NCBI RefSeq assembly: GCF_000209165.1
Contig: NC_009042.1
Location: 1,364,001-1,428,000 of the forward strand
DNA length: 64,000 bases
Source of the DNA: Scheffersomyces stipitis CBS 6054
Taxonomy: Eukaryota > Ascomycota > Pichiomycetes > Serinales > Debaryomycetaceae
Reading direction: 5' to 3'
The first letter of the stretch is position 1. The number at the start of each line of letters is the position of its first letter. Below are positions 19,846-28,945 of this stretch, piece after piece. Below the pieces are notes generated by a model. It was not told the DNA's origin. It searched no databases and was given only the letters and a program-made list of their open reading frames with translations. The translations under genes and the position numbers were made by a program.

Positions 19846-21276
19846 TTTATTTCCGTTTGGTCTTTTTGCAAATGATTTGTTACGAATATAGTAAGATTTG
19901 ATTTTCGAGATTACTGGAATTTGGTATAGTTAAATAGTAGAGGGCCAATCATCTCACAAAGAGCTAAGGCAAAAATTATGGCACTTCAGTTAGCAAGCAT
20001 ACTGAATTGGATCAACGGCACCTTCCATGATTGGCCAAATATCAAAGACTTCTGAATATTAAAAGAAAATTACCATCTATTGTCCATAAATGGGTCGCCT
20101 TGCAGCAGAACGATTTTGCATTCATTTATTTATTTTTTGCTCTTCTTTATGCACCTCTGCAAAATGGATATTTTTGCTGTGGTTTCCAAGCTTTTATTTA
20201 ATTGCGTTTCCAAATTAACAAGAAACAAAGACTTGGCTATGAGTTGTCTCTTTTCATTATTGTGAAGATGTACTAGATAAGGAGCAAGGAGAACAAAAAT
20301 TCCGGTGGGCCATTATTTCATGTGAAAGTGTTCCCGATGCCGATCTATAATTATCAATTCGATCTTCAGTCTCTCGTAGATTATCTTGAGAAAAGCTTTT
20401 TTACTTCATCGTCTACAATTCCTTCTATTTATTCAACAAAAGACTAATGAAGTACTCGTACTGAATCAGTTCCCCAACCCCAAGCAAAATCTTGGGTACA
20501 ATTTGACATTTGACCCCTTCTTGGCTCTCTCTCGTTATGCAACGTTCTTATTATGTATTGTCGTTAAATCAGTTTCCTAGTTCACAAATTGCAAATTATT
20601 TTTTCTTCGAGTTTCCAAATGGTCTAGTCTGGGGCTGTCCTTCGTAGCCCATGGTCTGGAATTAGGAGTCAGTAGACCCGAAGGTGATTGGCCCTGTAGA
20701 GAAATTTTGAGCGTCGAATCCCGGCTAAAGAAACTAATTTTTCCCAATGAAATGACAATTTTAGTTGCCACCCCTTCCTATCAGGAATTGAACTACACAA
20801 GGCATTTATTAAAGTACTTATTTTCATAATTCGGCAAGATTTCAAGACTGTTCCCCTGACTTTTTGCAGGCGCTGCGTTTTTACTAGTTTGGAGCCATTT
20901 TGAATATGAACAAACGGAAGCCCATACGTAGACTTTAACATTACGTCGGCTACATTATCTCTCCTCCCGACCATGGTTATGAACTGTTACGGGTTATTGT
21001 ACCTGGTTGTTATGAGTGTGTAAAAAAACTTATCTTTTTGATCAAACAATAGGGTGGTTAGTCCGTAGGATATTTTTTAATATTATCCGCCTTGCATTAT
21101 TTTTGAAATGAATAAAGCTTTCTCTCTGCAGAGCCGTATGCTACAATTACAATGCTGGTAAAGTTTAACATTTACCCAAGGAACAAGAAGTGGGATCTGA
21201 AAATTAAGATATTATTCGTAATTATTTAGCTAGTGAAATTTTTGCGACACAACGTCCTCGCTCCAAACGGGTATTT
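19846..21276. promoter_or_regulatory. FTR1-FRE intergenic region, FRE promoter with CCAAT boxes
   Basis: This 1.43-kb region contains the FRE promoter. Three CCAAT/ATTGG pentamers occur 100-190 bp upstream of the FRE ATG: CCAAT 19945-19949, ATTGG 20006-20010 and ATTGG 20030-20034. An AGATAAG-type GATA site lies near 20275. Iron genes in Candida relatives are controlled by the CCAAT-binding Hap complex with Hap43 and by the GATA factor Sfu1, so these are plausible sites. No gene is seen in the remainder. Confidence 0.5.
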
Positions 21277-22578
21277 CTACTGGTTCAAGGGAGTTTCGGA
21301 GCTAACGCTGTCAAGGCTTTCCCGGATGGTATCAAGAACTGCGGCTTCAGGGACGGTTAATGGCTGGTATGCGCTTAACCTCTTGTTTATTCTCCTCTGC
21401 TGCCATTCTACCGGGATCAACGGTAATCTTCCGTACTTCTCTTCGAACAATAATGAAGTGAAGGTAATTATGACTACTAACCAGTACAAATTGTATCCAA
21501 TGACGCTTCCGTAAGTGGCTGAGTTAGTCCATCCAAAAACGGCTGTGAACATCATCCAAAATGCGCCATCATCTTGCAATTCTCCGTTGCAGCAGTTGAC
21601 ATGCCAAACGCTGGTAGCTATATCATACGAACCAGGACCATGTCCAGTTTCGCTGACATCAAATCCATCACAAAGATTGATGAAGTGTTGTAATTCGAAA
21701 TTCCAGATTCCCTTGGAGAACAAGCCTGCTGCCACCAAGTACAAAAAGCATGTCGAAGTGATCAAGAACCATTGCAAAGACAAGGTGTTTCCTGATCTGT
21801 ATAATAACACACCAATGAAACTTCCAATGATGATAGCAAGAACAACTGAGTTTACAAGTGCTACCAAGGAAGTGTTTTCGTTGATACCAATACCACCAAT
21901 AAAGACGATGGCTTCCATACCTTCTCTCAAGGTGGTGACGAAGGGCAAGATAAACATGGAGTACTTTTCGGACCATAATGCCAACTTGGAAGACCAGGTT
22001 TGGTTCTCTATGTTCAAGTTGTTCCTTTCCCTATGTCCCCTCACAGCCTTGTTTAAGTAGTCTGAGTTATGAATCAATGTTGACAACTTATACTTCCATT
22101 TCTCTTGCATCTTGTTGATACGAAGGATCTTGATTCCCATGATTGAAATGATGATACTAGCCAAAATGGAAAATGTACCCTCCCAGTAATGCTCTGCTAC
22201 TGCCCAAAGATCTTGTCCCAAGATGTAGAAGACTCCCAAGATTACAGTTCCCACTAGTAAGCATACTACAAGACCCAAGAATCCACCTACCCATATCTGG
22301 AGCTTCAAATAACGGTATATGCTATCAGTATCTACTTCTTGTTGCTCTTCTTCGGCACTAGAAGAGGAACCTTCTGGTACAAGTAAGGCTTCAGACGTAC
22401 TTCTGTATGATCCATTACGATGTTTCTTTTTGTCTGGCGTGGAGGTAAAGTTTCCGCTCTTGAAACTTTGGTGGAGAAAGGCAAGCAATACCGAGATAAT
22501 GATTGCCAGTTCCAAAGTTTCTCTCAAGACGATGAGAAACGCCTGAATAGAGAAGTAATCCTCGAAAGTTTGGGCCAT
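21277..22578 (-). CDS. FTR1: High-affinity iron permease Ftr1
   Basis: Ftr1 is the plasma-membrane permease that takes Fe(III) directly from its multicopper oxidase partner (Fet3-type). The 433-residue protein has about seven membrane segments and both iron-passage motifs, RETLE in the first helix (residues 19-23) and REGME (about 218-222). The sequence is open upstream to a TTG at 22602, but the first ATG is at 22578, close to the first helix as in other Ftr1 proteins. The loop after helix 1 carries a Ser/Glu-rich stretch. No oxidase gene lies in this window, but a ferric reductase is the next gene downstream on the same strand. Confidence 0.95.
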   Translation of the reverse strand: MAQTFEDYFSIQAFLIVLRETLELAIIISVLLAFLHQSFKSGNFTSTPDKKKHRNGSYRSTSEALLVPEGSSSSAEEEQQEVDTDSIYRYLKLQIWVGGFLGLVVCLLVGTVILGVFYILGQDLWAVAEHYWEGTFSILASIIISIMGIKILRINKMQEKWKYKLSTLIHNSDYLNKAVRGHRERNNLNIENQTWSSKLALWSEKYSMFILPFVTTLREGMEAIVFIGGIGINENTSLVALVNSVVLAIIIGSFIGVLLYRSGNTLSLQWFLITSTCFLYLVAAGLFSKGIWNFELQHFINLCDGFDVSETGHGPGSYDIATSVWHVNCCNGELQDDGAFWMMFTAVFGWTNSATYGSVIGYNLYWLVVIITFTSLLFEEKYGRLPLIPVEWQQRRINKRLSAYQPLTVPEAAVLDTIRESLDSVSSETPLNQ

Positions 22579-22944
22579 TTTATAAATTTTTTGTATGAGC
22601 AAATTTAGTTTCCACTTTCAATATCACTATTTCACTGGATCAATCTGACGGCAGCTTGGATTACTTATGTGATATGGAAGCTGTCAGCACTAAGAAAAAG
22701 ATGGATTAGGCGATTTCCTAACTGGGGTCGCTTAGAAACGTTAGTCCTAAACACGAATGCACAATCCACAGCTTTCTACTGTGAGGCACCTTGATTTGTA
22801 ATTGAATGTGAACGGCCATTTTCCAAATCAAATCACAAATTATCTTTTTCATCTATATAATTTCCTGCAGGCAGACTCGAGTTGACGTCGAAATCGGAAC
22901 ACTTCCGCAGCAGGATCCCGAGATCGGGATTCTCGTAAGTCTGT

Positions 22945-22963
22945 ACCAATTGGTCAGACCAAT
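22945..22963. promoter_or_regulatory. Palindromic CCAAT/ATTGG cluster upstream of FTR1
   Basis: ACCAATTGGT (22945-22954) is a perfect 10-bp palindrome carrying overlapping CCAAT and ATTGG. A second CCAAT follows at 22959-22963. The cluster lies about 370 bp upstream of the FTR1 ATG. Three CCAAT pentamers within 19 bp suggest binding of a Hap2/3/5-type complex, the known anchor of iron regulation by Hap43/HapX proteins in fungi. Confidence 0.55.
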
Positions 22964-24681
22964 TGATTAGACGAAGACAAAAAGTGCAGGAGTTATAGAC
23001 TACTAAAATTGGTATTATGGGATAACGACAAAGCAGAGCCGAAAGAGAAGTGCTACAGCTGAAGACAAGCCGAGAAATTGGCGGAGGAGCCGTTTGATCA
23101 GCATGCTAAAAGTGGCACTAACGCCGATTTCAGTCAGATTTTGCATCCAATTTTCATTCCTAAGTTATCTTTTTTTCAAGGGAAACACCTAAGTGGATTT
23201 TCATTTCGCCAACCGGGAATAAATACAATTTTTCCATTTATGGTGTTATTCTAGTCTTGAAAATTGAGTATTCGAAATGTTTTTGAATTAGGTGCAAAAA
23301 GTTGGCTATTTTAACTGAGAATTAGACAATCCAGTAGACGTATTTTTAATGAGAACTATTGAACCTCAAGATCAGAATTACGCATATTAAGCTTAGTGAG
23401 CCGACTGAAATCTCTTGGATCTCGATTTTGCTCCCTCGTAGACAGCTTCTTCGAGCTCGGAAGACCAAGGAGAGTTGTCTAGTAGGCGTTTTCAAGGTAT
23501 TCACTAGATTTGAACGGTTAAAGCTGTTCGATGCTTGAGAGACTGTCCAGGGTGGAACTGTGCTAATCCAAGCTGAAAAATATCAAGATTAAGATACGTC
23601 TTGACGATAAACGACAGAGGAGTATTTAGGAAGGGGCCCGTAGAGCTGAGTACAAAGAGTGTGGAAGAGTGGTGCTGAAGCTACTTTCCTACAACATTAC
23701 TCTAGTTATGGCTGAGAAACGAAATCTACTGGTGCTTCTGGTCATTCTATACTAGATTTAGAAAATAGGGTGCTAGAAGGTGTTCCTAAAGCTGGAGTCC
23801 CGGAGATACCCCACTTGGATGTACCGCAGAAGTTTTTCCGGCAGCACAGCGAACATGGAGAGAAGCTAGGGAGAGCTAGCAACATCAAGAAGAGAAATCT
23901 CGCTAGAAGTATGACTGAAAAGAGAAATGTACTGTCTGGCAAGAAAAACATTAAGTAGGAGCTGAGAATTATTCGGTTTGTAGTGTGTTGCTGTGAATGA
24001 GTTCGTCTTAGTGGTGCTCGTCTGGCTGGTCGAGAATAGCGAGAAAACGGAAATAGAGAGCACTCCAGAATGAACAAGAGAATAAGAAAAAGAGAGTAAA
24101 TGTAGCAGTTAGATAAGTAGTAAAAATTACAGAGACAGAGACTTGGAAGTGAATCTACAGTTTTACCGACGTAAAGTAAGTTGCAGTCACAGTCATAGAG
24201 GATATCCCTAATTATGTCCCTATGTGTTGGCCAGTTTGGGCTCCTTCTCAGTAGTGAGATTGGCGTGGTTTTGTGCTTGTGAGCATTTGACTCAACGGTT
24301 TCATGTGCTGAAAACGGGAGAATTCACACCAGGCGTCAGTAGCTATGAACTATGGAAGATACAGAAATTGAAAAACACTTCAGAATAACACAAGTGTAAG
24401 GCATTGTGGACGTCAGCATGAGCGTGCCTATCTATTCTTAGCGAGCTGCTTACACTAGTCTTGTGTTCCCGTATTCTTGTTCTCGCTATTTTTCCAGTAT
24501 TTCTCTCCCTGTAAAGCCGTGCGCTCGTCGCTGTGTCTCTCACACTTCCCCTATCGACAGTGCAACCAACCAACCATACACTATTAAGGACGAATTTGAA
24601 CAGACGCCAGTGCAAATCATACGACTACCTGCAAAACGAGCAACTCCAGACTTCCACCTGATTTAAGCTCCACAAGTCTGG

Positions 24682-24706
24682 TTTCTCGCTAATTGTTTCT
24701 CGCTAA
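24682..24706 (+). repeat. Direct repeat of TTTCTCGCTAA
   Basis: Two exact copies of the 11-mer, starting 14 nt apart (24682 and 24696), lie about 290 bp upstream of the LSC2 start codon. The reverse complement core TTAGCGAG recurs elsewhere in the window. Confidence 0.8.
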
Positions 24707-24989
24707 CTCTCCCAACTCCCCAACTCTCCACCGTCCCTACAACCTGTCCCTACAACCTTCCCCCCACTCCCGGTGCACCAGTGTCCGAGGGCCAAGGTCG
24801 GGTGCACGCTTCGGGTGCAATCTGCAGGACGCGGCCCTTTTTCTGTGCCTTACCTGCTTTGCACAATCCAGGCTACATCGGCAATAGTGAAATCCAACAA
24901 TATTAGAGGCAGAAATGTTCAAAATAGAATCTTTTTCTTTTCCTTTCCTCTGTGAATCCAGTCACTACTGTCTAATCATATACGCCCCA

Positions 24990-26940
24990 ATGTTGTCTAG
25001 AACCATTGCCCGTGCCTCCAGAGTATGTATCGTGTTCCCTTGCGAGACCTCGGCTCGTATACATCCGAGACCCAGCGATGAGGTCGGCTGGTGTCCCGAA
25101 ACACGGTCCAGCGATTCGATTTCAAGAAGCTGATGAATCCAAGAGGTCAGATAAAGAGAAGTGTAGGAAGATCCACCGCAGCAGCTGATGTAGTGTTGAT
25201 CAGGGACCACCCTTTGATCGCTGTTGCTAGAAACGGTGTCTACTGACGTGAAATCGCGGTATCTGTGAGAATCGAGAATCGAGAATCAACCTGTTACAGA
25301 CATCCACCATGAGAACTTTGGAAACCCAATGAAATCAACGAAAACAAATTGTAACAACTATCATGTGATCTTTTATGACCCCATATTGACATTGTCGACC
25401 ATCACATTGGTTGACGTCGTAGTTTGCCGAGTCGACACATATATTCACCGTCTGTCGATTTCAAATCTCGCGATTGTCAATTCTCATTTCCCAGACTTGA
25501 GTTCGCATTCCTTAGTGCTGATTTTTCACCCCATTGTGCATTCCGTCAGCTCACATTCACAGTGATAGCAGCCACTATTTAGACGATATTAGATTGCACT
25601 CACAACATTGACTCACTAAAATTACATCTCGTATCTCATTTGTCAAGAACCCATTTCTCGTCTCAGAGCTCAATTCTGAGGTTATCTGATTTCGCATTTT
25701 TCATACGCATTTAATACTAACAATTCAGGCTGTTGCTCAACAGAAAAGATTCTTGTCTTTGCACGAATACCGTTCCGCTGCCTTGCTTGAGCAATACGGC
25801 GTCGGTGTTCCTAAAGGTTACGCCGCTACCACGGCTGAAGGCGCCTTTGACGCTGCTAAGAAGCTCGGAACCACTGAGTTGGTCATCAAGGCCCAAGCCT
25901 TGACCGGTGGCCGTGGTAAGGGTCACTTCGACTCTGGTTTACAAGGAGGTGTCAAATTGATTTCGTCTCCAGAAGAAGCCAAGGACTTGGCTGCTCAGAT
26001 GTTGGGCCACAAGTTGATCACAAAGCAGACCGGAGCTGCCGGAAAAGAAGTCACTGCCGTATACATTGTAGAAAGAAGAGATGCCTTGACTGAAGCTTAC
26101 GTAGCCATCTTGAACGACAGAGCCGCCCAGACTCCAATCATTGTCGCTTCTTCCCAGGGTGGTATGGACATCGAAGGTGTTGCTGCCGAGACCCCAGAAG
26201 CCATCCACACTTTCAAGGTTGACTTGAAGGAAGGTGTCACTGACAAATTAGCTACAGAAGTAGCTTCCGTATTGGGCTACACCGACGCTGCCATCCCAGA
26301 AGCAGCCAAGGCTGTCCAGAACTTGTACAAGGTGTTTGAAGAAAAGGACTGCACCCAAGTTGAAATCAACCCTTTGTCTGAAACTCCAGACCACAAGGTA
26401 TTGGCCATGGACGCCAAGTTGGGCTTTGATGACAATGCTTCGTTCCGTCAAGAAGAAGTATTCAACTGGAGAGACCCAACCCAGGAAGACCCTGAAGAAG
26501 TCGAAGCTTCCAAGTACGGCTTGAACTTCATCAAGTTGGACGGTAACATCGCCAACATCGTCAACGGTGCCGGTTTGGCCATGGCCACTATGGACATCAT
26601 CAAGTTGTACGGAGGTAAGCCTGCCAACTTCTTGGACTGTGGTGGTACTGCCACCCCTGCCACTATCGAGAAGGCTTTCGAATTGATCTTGTCTGACAAG
26701 AAGGTCAACGGTATCTTTGTCAACATCTTCGGTGGTATCGTCAGATGTGACTACGTTGCCGAAGGTTTGATTGCTGCCACCAAGAACTTCAACTTGGACA
26801 TTCCAGTTGTCGTCAGATTACAGGGTACCAACATGCAACAGGCCAAGGAGTTGATTGATAACTCGGGCTTGAAGTTGTTTGCCTTTGAAGACTTGGACCC
26901 TGCCGCCGAAAAGATCGTCGAATTGGCTCCAGCCAACTAG
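24990..26940 (+). CDS. LSC2: Succinyl-CoA ligase (ADP/GDP-forming) beta subunit, mitochondrial; one intron (25023-25728)
   Basis: Lsc2 is the beta subunit of the TCA-cycle enzyme that converts succinyl-CoA to succinate with substrate-level phosphorylation. The coding sequence is join(24990..25022, 25729..26940). Exon 1 encodes MLSRTIARASR and ends at GTATGT. The branch point TACTAAC is at 25715-25721 and the acceptor CAG at 25726-25728; phase is 0. Exon 2 continues AVAQQKRFLSLHEYRSA. The 414-residue protein (427 in S. cerevisiae) thus gains a classic Arg-rich mitochondrial presequence that the long open frame alone lacks, since that frame has no ATG at its beginning. The ATP-grasp domain carries GGRGKGHFDSGLQGG, and the CoA-ligase domain carries LDCGGTATPATIEKAF and NIFGGIVRCD. 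Codon bias is strong, with no CTG seen, suggesting high expression. Confidence 0.95.
25023..25728 (+). other. Spliceosomal intron of LSC2 (706 nt)
   Basis: The 5' splice site GTATGT, branch point TACTAAC and acceptor TTCAG are all perfect yeast consensus. The branch-point C lies only 7 nt before the end of the intron. Within the intron a short GAGAATC triplication occurs near 25267-25287. It removes the sequence exactly between presequence exon and mature protein. Confidence 0.92.
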
Positions 26941-27967
26941 ATAGATTTATATAGCTAATCCATAGAGTGAGAGAAAAGAGTAGAAGATATGGTAATGAAG
27001 TAGTACGCAAGTAATTCAGCATCAAGTTGTACAAATCGTTCAATTATATAGCTATGTAGTTGTTCAACTTCTAGCTCCGCAGTGTGGGGTTGAAAATCGA
27101 GCCATATTTGATGGCAGACCTTGTCAAATTCTCAATACGGAAGCGATATTGACAGGAAATACTGGCAGTGTGGTTATTGGCTACAAGAGAACTGCAAATC
27201 TCGTTGATTTCTTCGGAATGGTAGCAGAAACTTGGCTTGTGTACGTCCTTTTCGGACGGTTTTTGTCTTCTATTTGCACGTTAATCTGGTTCTTCTCATA
27301 CTGATGGCCCTTAATATCAGACTATCAATACTAATTTCGTTTATAAACTTACACTTTGGCTATGAAATTTCTCCATATCTATACGATATAAACCACTCTC
27401 TAGTTGTATGTTTGTTGCAGCAAATTCTACAGAATCTATTTGCTTCTCGCTAAGAGCCTGTCACTAAATTCTTCCTCAATAAATATTTCCTCACTAAATA
27501 TTTCCTCACTAAATCTTTCACTCTCACTAAATCTCACTACAGGTAGTGTTTGAACCGCTCCCGCCACTACGAAAATTAAGTACGCCACCAATAATTGCTA
27601 CTACTCCCATTATCGATTGTCAATTGATATTAGAATTGTTGAATTCTGCATTTCTTTCACTGAAGCCAATCCTTACTGTCGAGATTCAGTGATTTTTCAG
27701 CATCTTCTATACGAAAATATCGGAGCTTTTCATCGAGAAGCTTACATTTTATAAGAGTCTTGGAATTGTCAATACACCTTATTTTGGATCTTTAATTGAA
27801 TCATAACTGGTCCAAATTGAATTGCAATTCAATCTTCAGTAGCGCTTCATTACAATTGATCTTCCACACACATAATTGAAAGATCTACATTCGAAATCTC
27901 AATCTTCAATTGCAATCGTAGATCTGCAATCCATTTCACTTTCAGTACATCATAAACTTCATTTAAC
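26941..27967. other. Intergenic region LSC2-PUP2
   Basis: This 1.03-kb AT-rich region has a tandem 15-nt repeat in its middle (entered separately) and the PUP2 promoter at the right. No convincing gene is seen. Confidence 0.45.
27474..27518 (+). repeat. Tandem 15-nt repeat CCTCACTAAATATTT (3 copies)
   Basis: Units begin at 27474, 27489 and 27504 and differ at one position each. TCTCGCTAAGAG and TCACTAAATT precede them, and CTCACTAAATCTCACTA follows, so the CACTAAAT core extends as a degenerate array from about 27445 to 27540. Confidence 0.85.
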
Positions 27968-28741
27968 ATGTTCTTGACAAGATCCGAATACGACCGTGGT
28001 GTTTCTACATTCTCTCCTGAAGGAAGATTGTTCCAGGTCGAATATTCCTTAGAAGCCATCAAGCTTGGCTCCACTGCCATCGGTATTTCAACCTCCGAGG
28101 GTGTCATATTGGGTGTAGAAAAGAGAGTCTCGTCGTCGTTATTGGAACATACCAGTATTGAAAAAATCGTCGAAATTGACAAACACATTGGTTGTGCTAT
28201 GTCCGGATTGACAGCCGATGCCAGATCCATGATCGACCATGCCCGTGTATCGTCGTTGACTCACAACTTGTACTATGACGAAGACATTCAGGTCGAAAGT
28301 TTGACACAGTCGGTCTGTGATTTGGCGTTAAGATTTGGGGAAGGCGCCGGTGGTGAAAAGAGATTGATGTCAAGACCATTTGGTGTAGCTCTTTTGATTG
28401 CTGGGATCGACAAGGATAAGGGTCCTCAGTTGTACCATGCTGAACCCTCTGGTACTTTCTACAGGTACGAAGCTAAAGCTATTGGATCAGGTTCCGAAGG
28501 TGCACAATCGGAATTGCAGAACGAATACCACAAGTCAATGACTTTGAAGGAAGCAGAATTATTGGCGTTGAAGACCTTGAAACAAGTCATGGAAGAGAAA
28601 TTGGACTGTAAGAATGCCCAATTGGCCAGTGTTACAGCTGAAGGAGGCTTCCAGATCTACAGTGACGAAAAGACAGATGAAATCATCAAGGCCTTGATTG
28701 AACTGCAAGTTGACGAAGATCCAGCCCTTTCGGGTAATTAG
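27968..28741 (+). CDS. PUP2: 20S proteasome subunit alpha 5
   Basis: Pup2 is one of the seven alpha subunits forming the outer, gate-bearing rings of the 20S proteasome. The 257-residue protein shows the alpha-subunit N-terminal signature [33 protein letters not shown], the loop [15 protein letters not shown], and alpha5-specific [25 protein letters not shown]. As expected for alpha subunits there is no processed catalytic threonine. Length fits (260 in S. cerevisiae). The start ATG directly precedes the conserved N-terminus. Confidence 0.97.
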   Translation: MFLTRSEYDRGVSTFSPEGRLFQVEYSLEAIKLGSTAIGISTSEGVILGVEKRVSSSLLEHTSIEKIVEIDKHIGCAMSGLTADARSMIDHARVSSLTHNLYYDEDIQVESLTQSVCDLALRFGEGAGGEKRLMSRPFGVALLIAGIDKDKGPQLYHAEPSGTFYRYEAKAIGSGSEGAQSELQNEYHKSMTLKEAELLALKTLKQVMEEKLDCKNAQLASVTAEGGFQIYSDEKTDEIIKALIELQVDEDPALSGN

Positions 28742-28945
28742 ATGTACCATAAATTAAAGAAAATAGTCATAAGAAAATGTAGAAGATACACTAGTACTTT
28801 TTGTACAACTTATCGTAGATGTATCTTACACTTGAAGCTCTAAATTGAAGCTACATAATAGAAACAGTAAGATCCACAAGCCTCCATTTCATTGCAGACA
28901 CGATATGGAGTAGAGCTATTATTGTATATTGTAACTTACATAGAG

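Larger units (their letters stand above)
22579..24989. other. Long intergenic region FTR1 / LSC2
   Basis: At 2.4 kb this is the largest gene-free stretch of the window. The FTR1 side holds a palindromic pair of CCAAT boxes (entered separately). The LSC2 side contains several TTCTCGCTA(A) motifs, including a direct pair at 24682-24692 and 24696-24706, and pyrimidine-rich sequence. The longest open frames (such as 23742-24077) look random. An untranslated RNA or unusually long promoters are possible, but I can name nothing. Confidence 0.4.
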
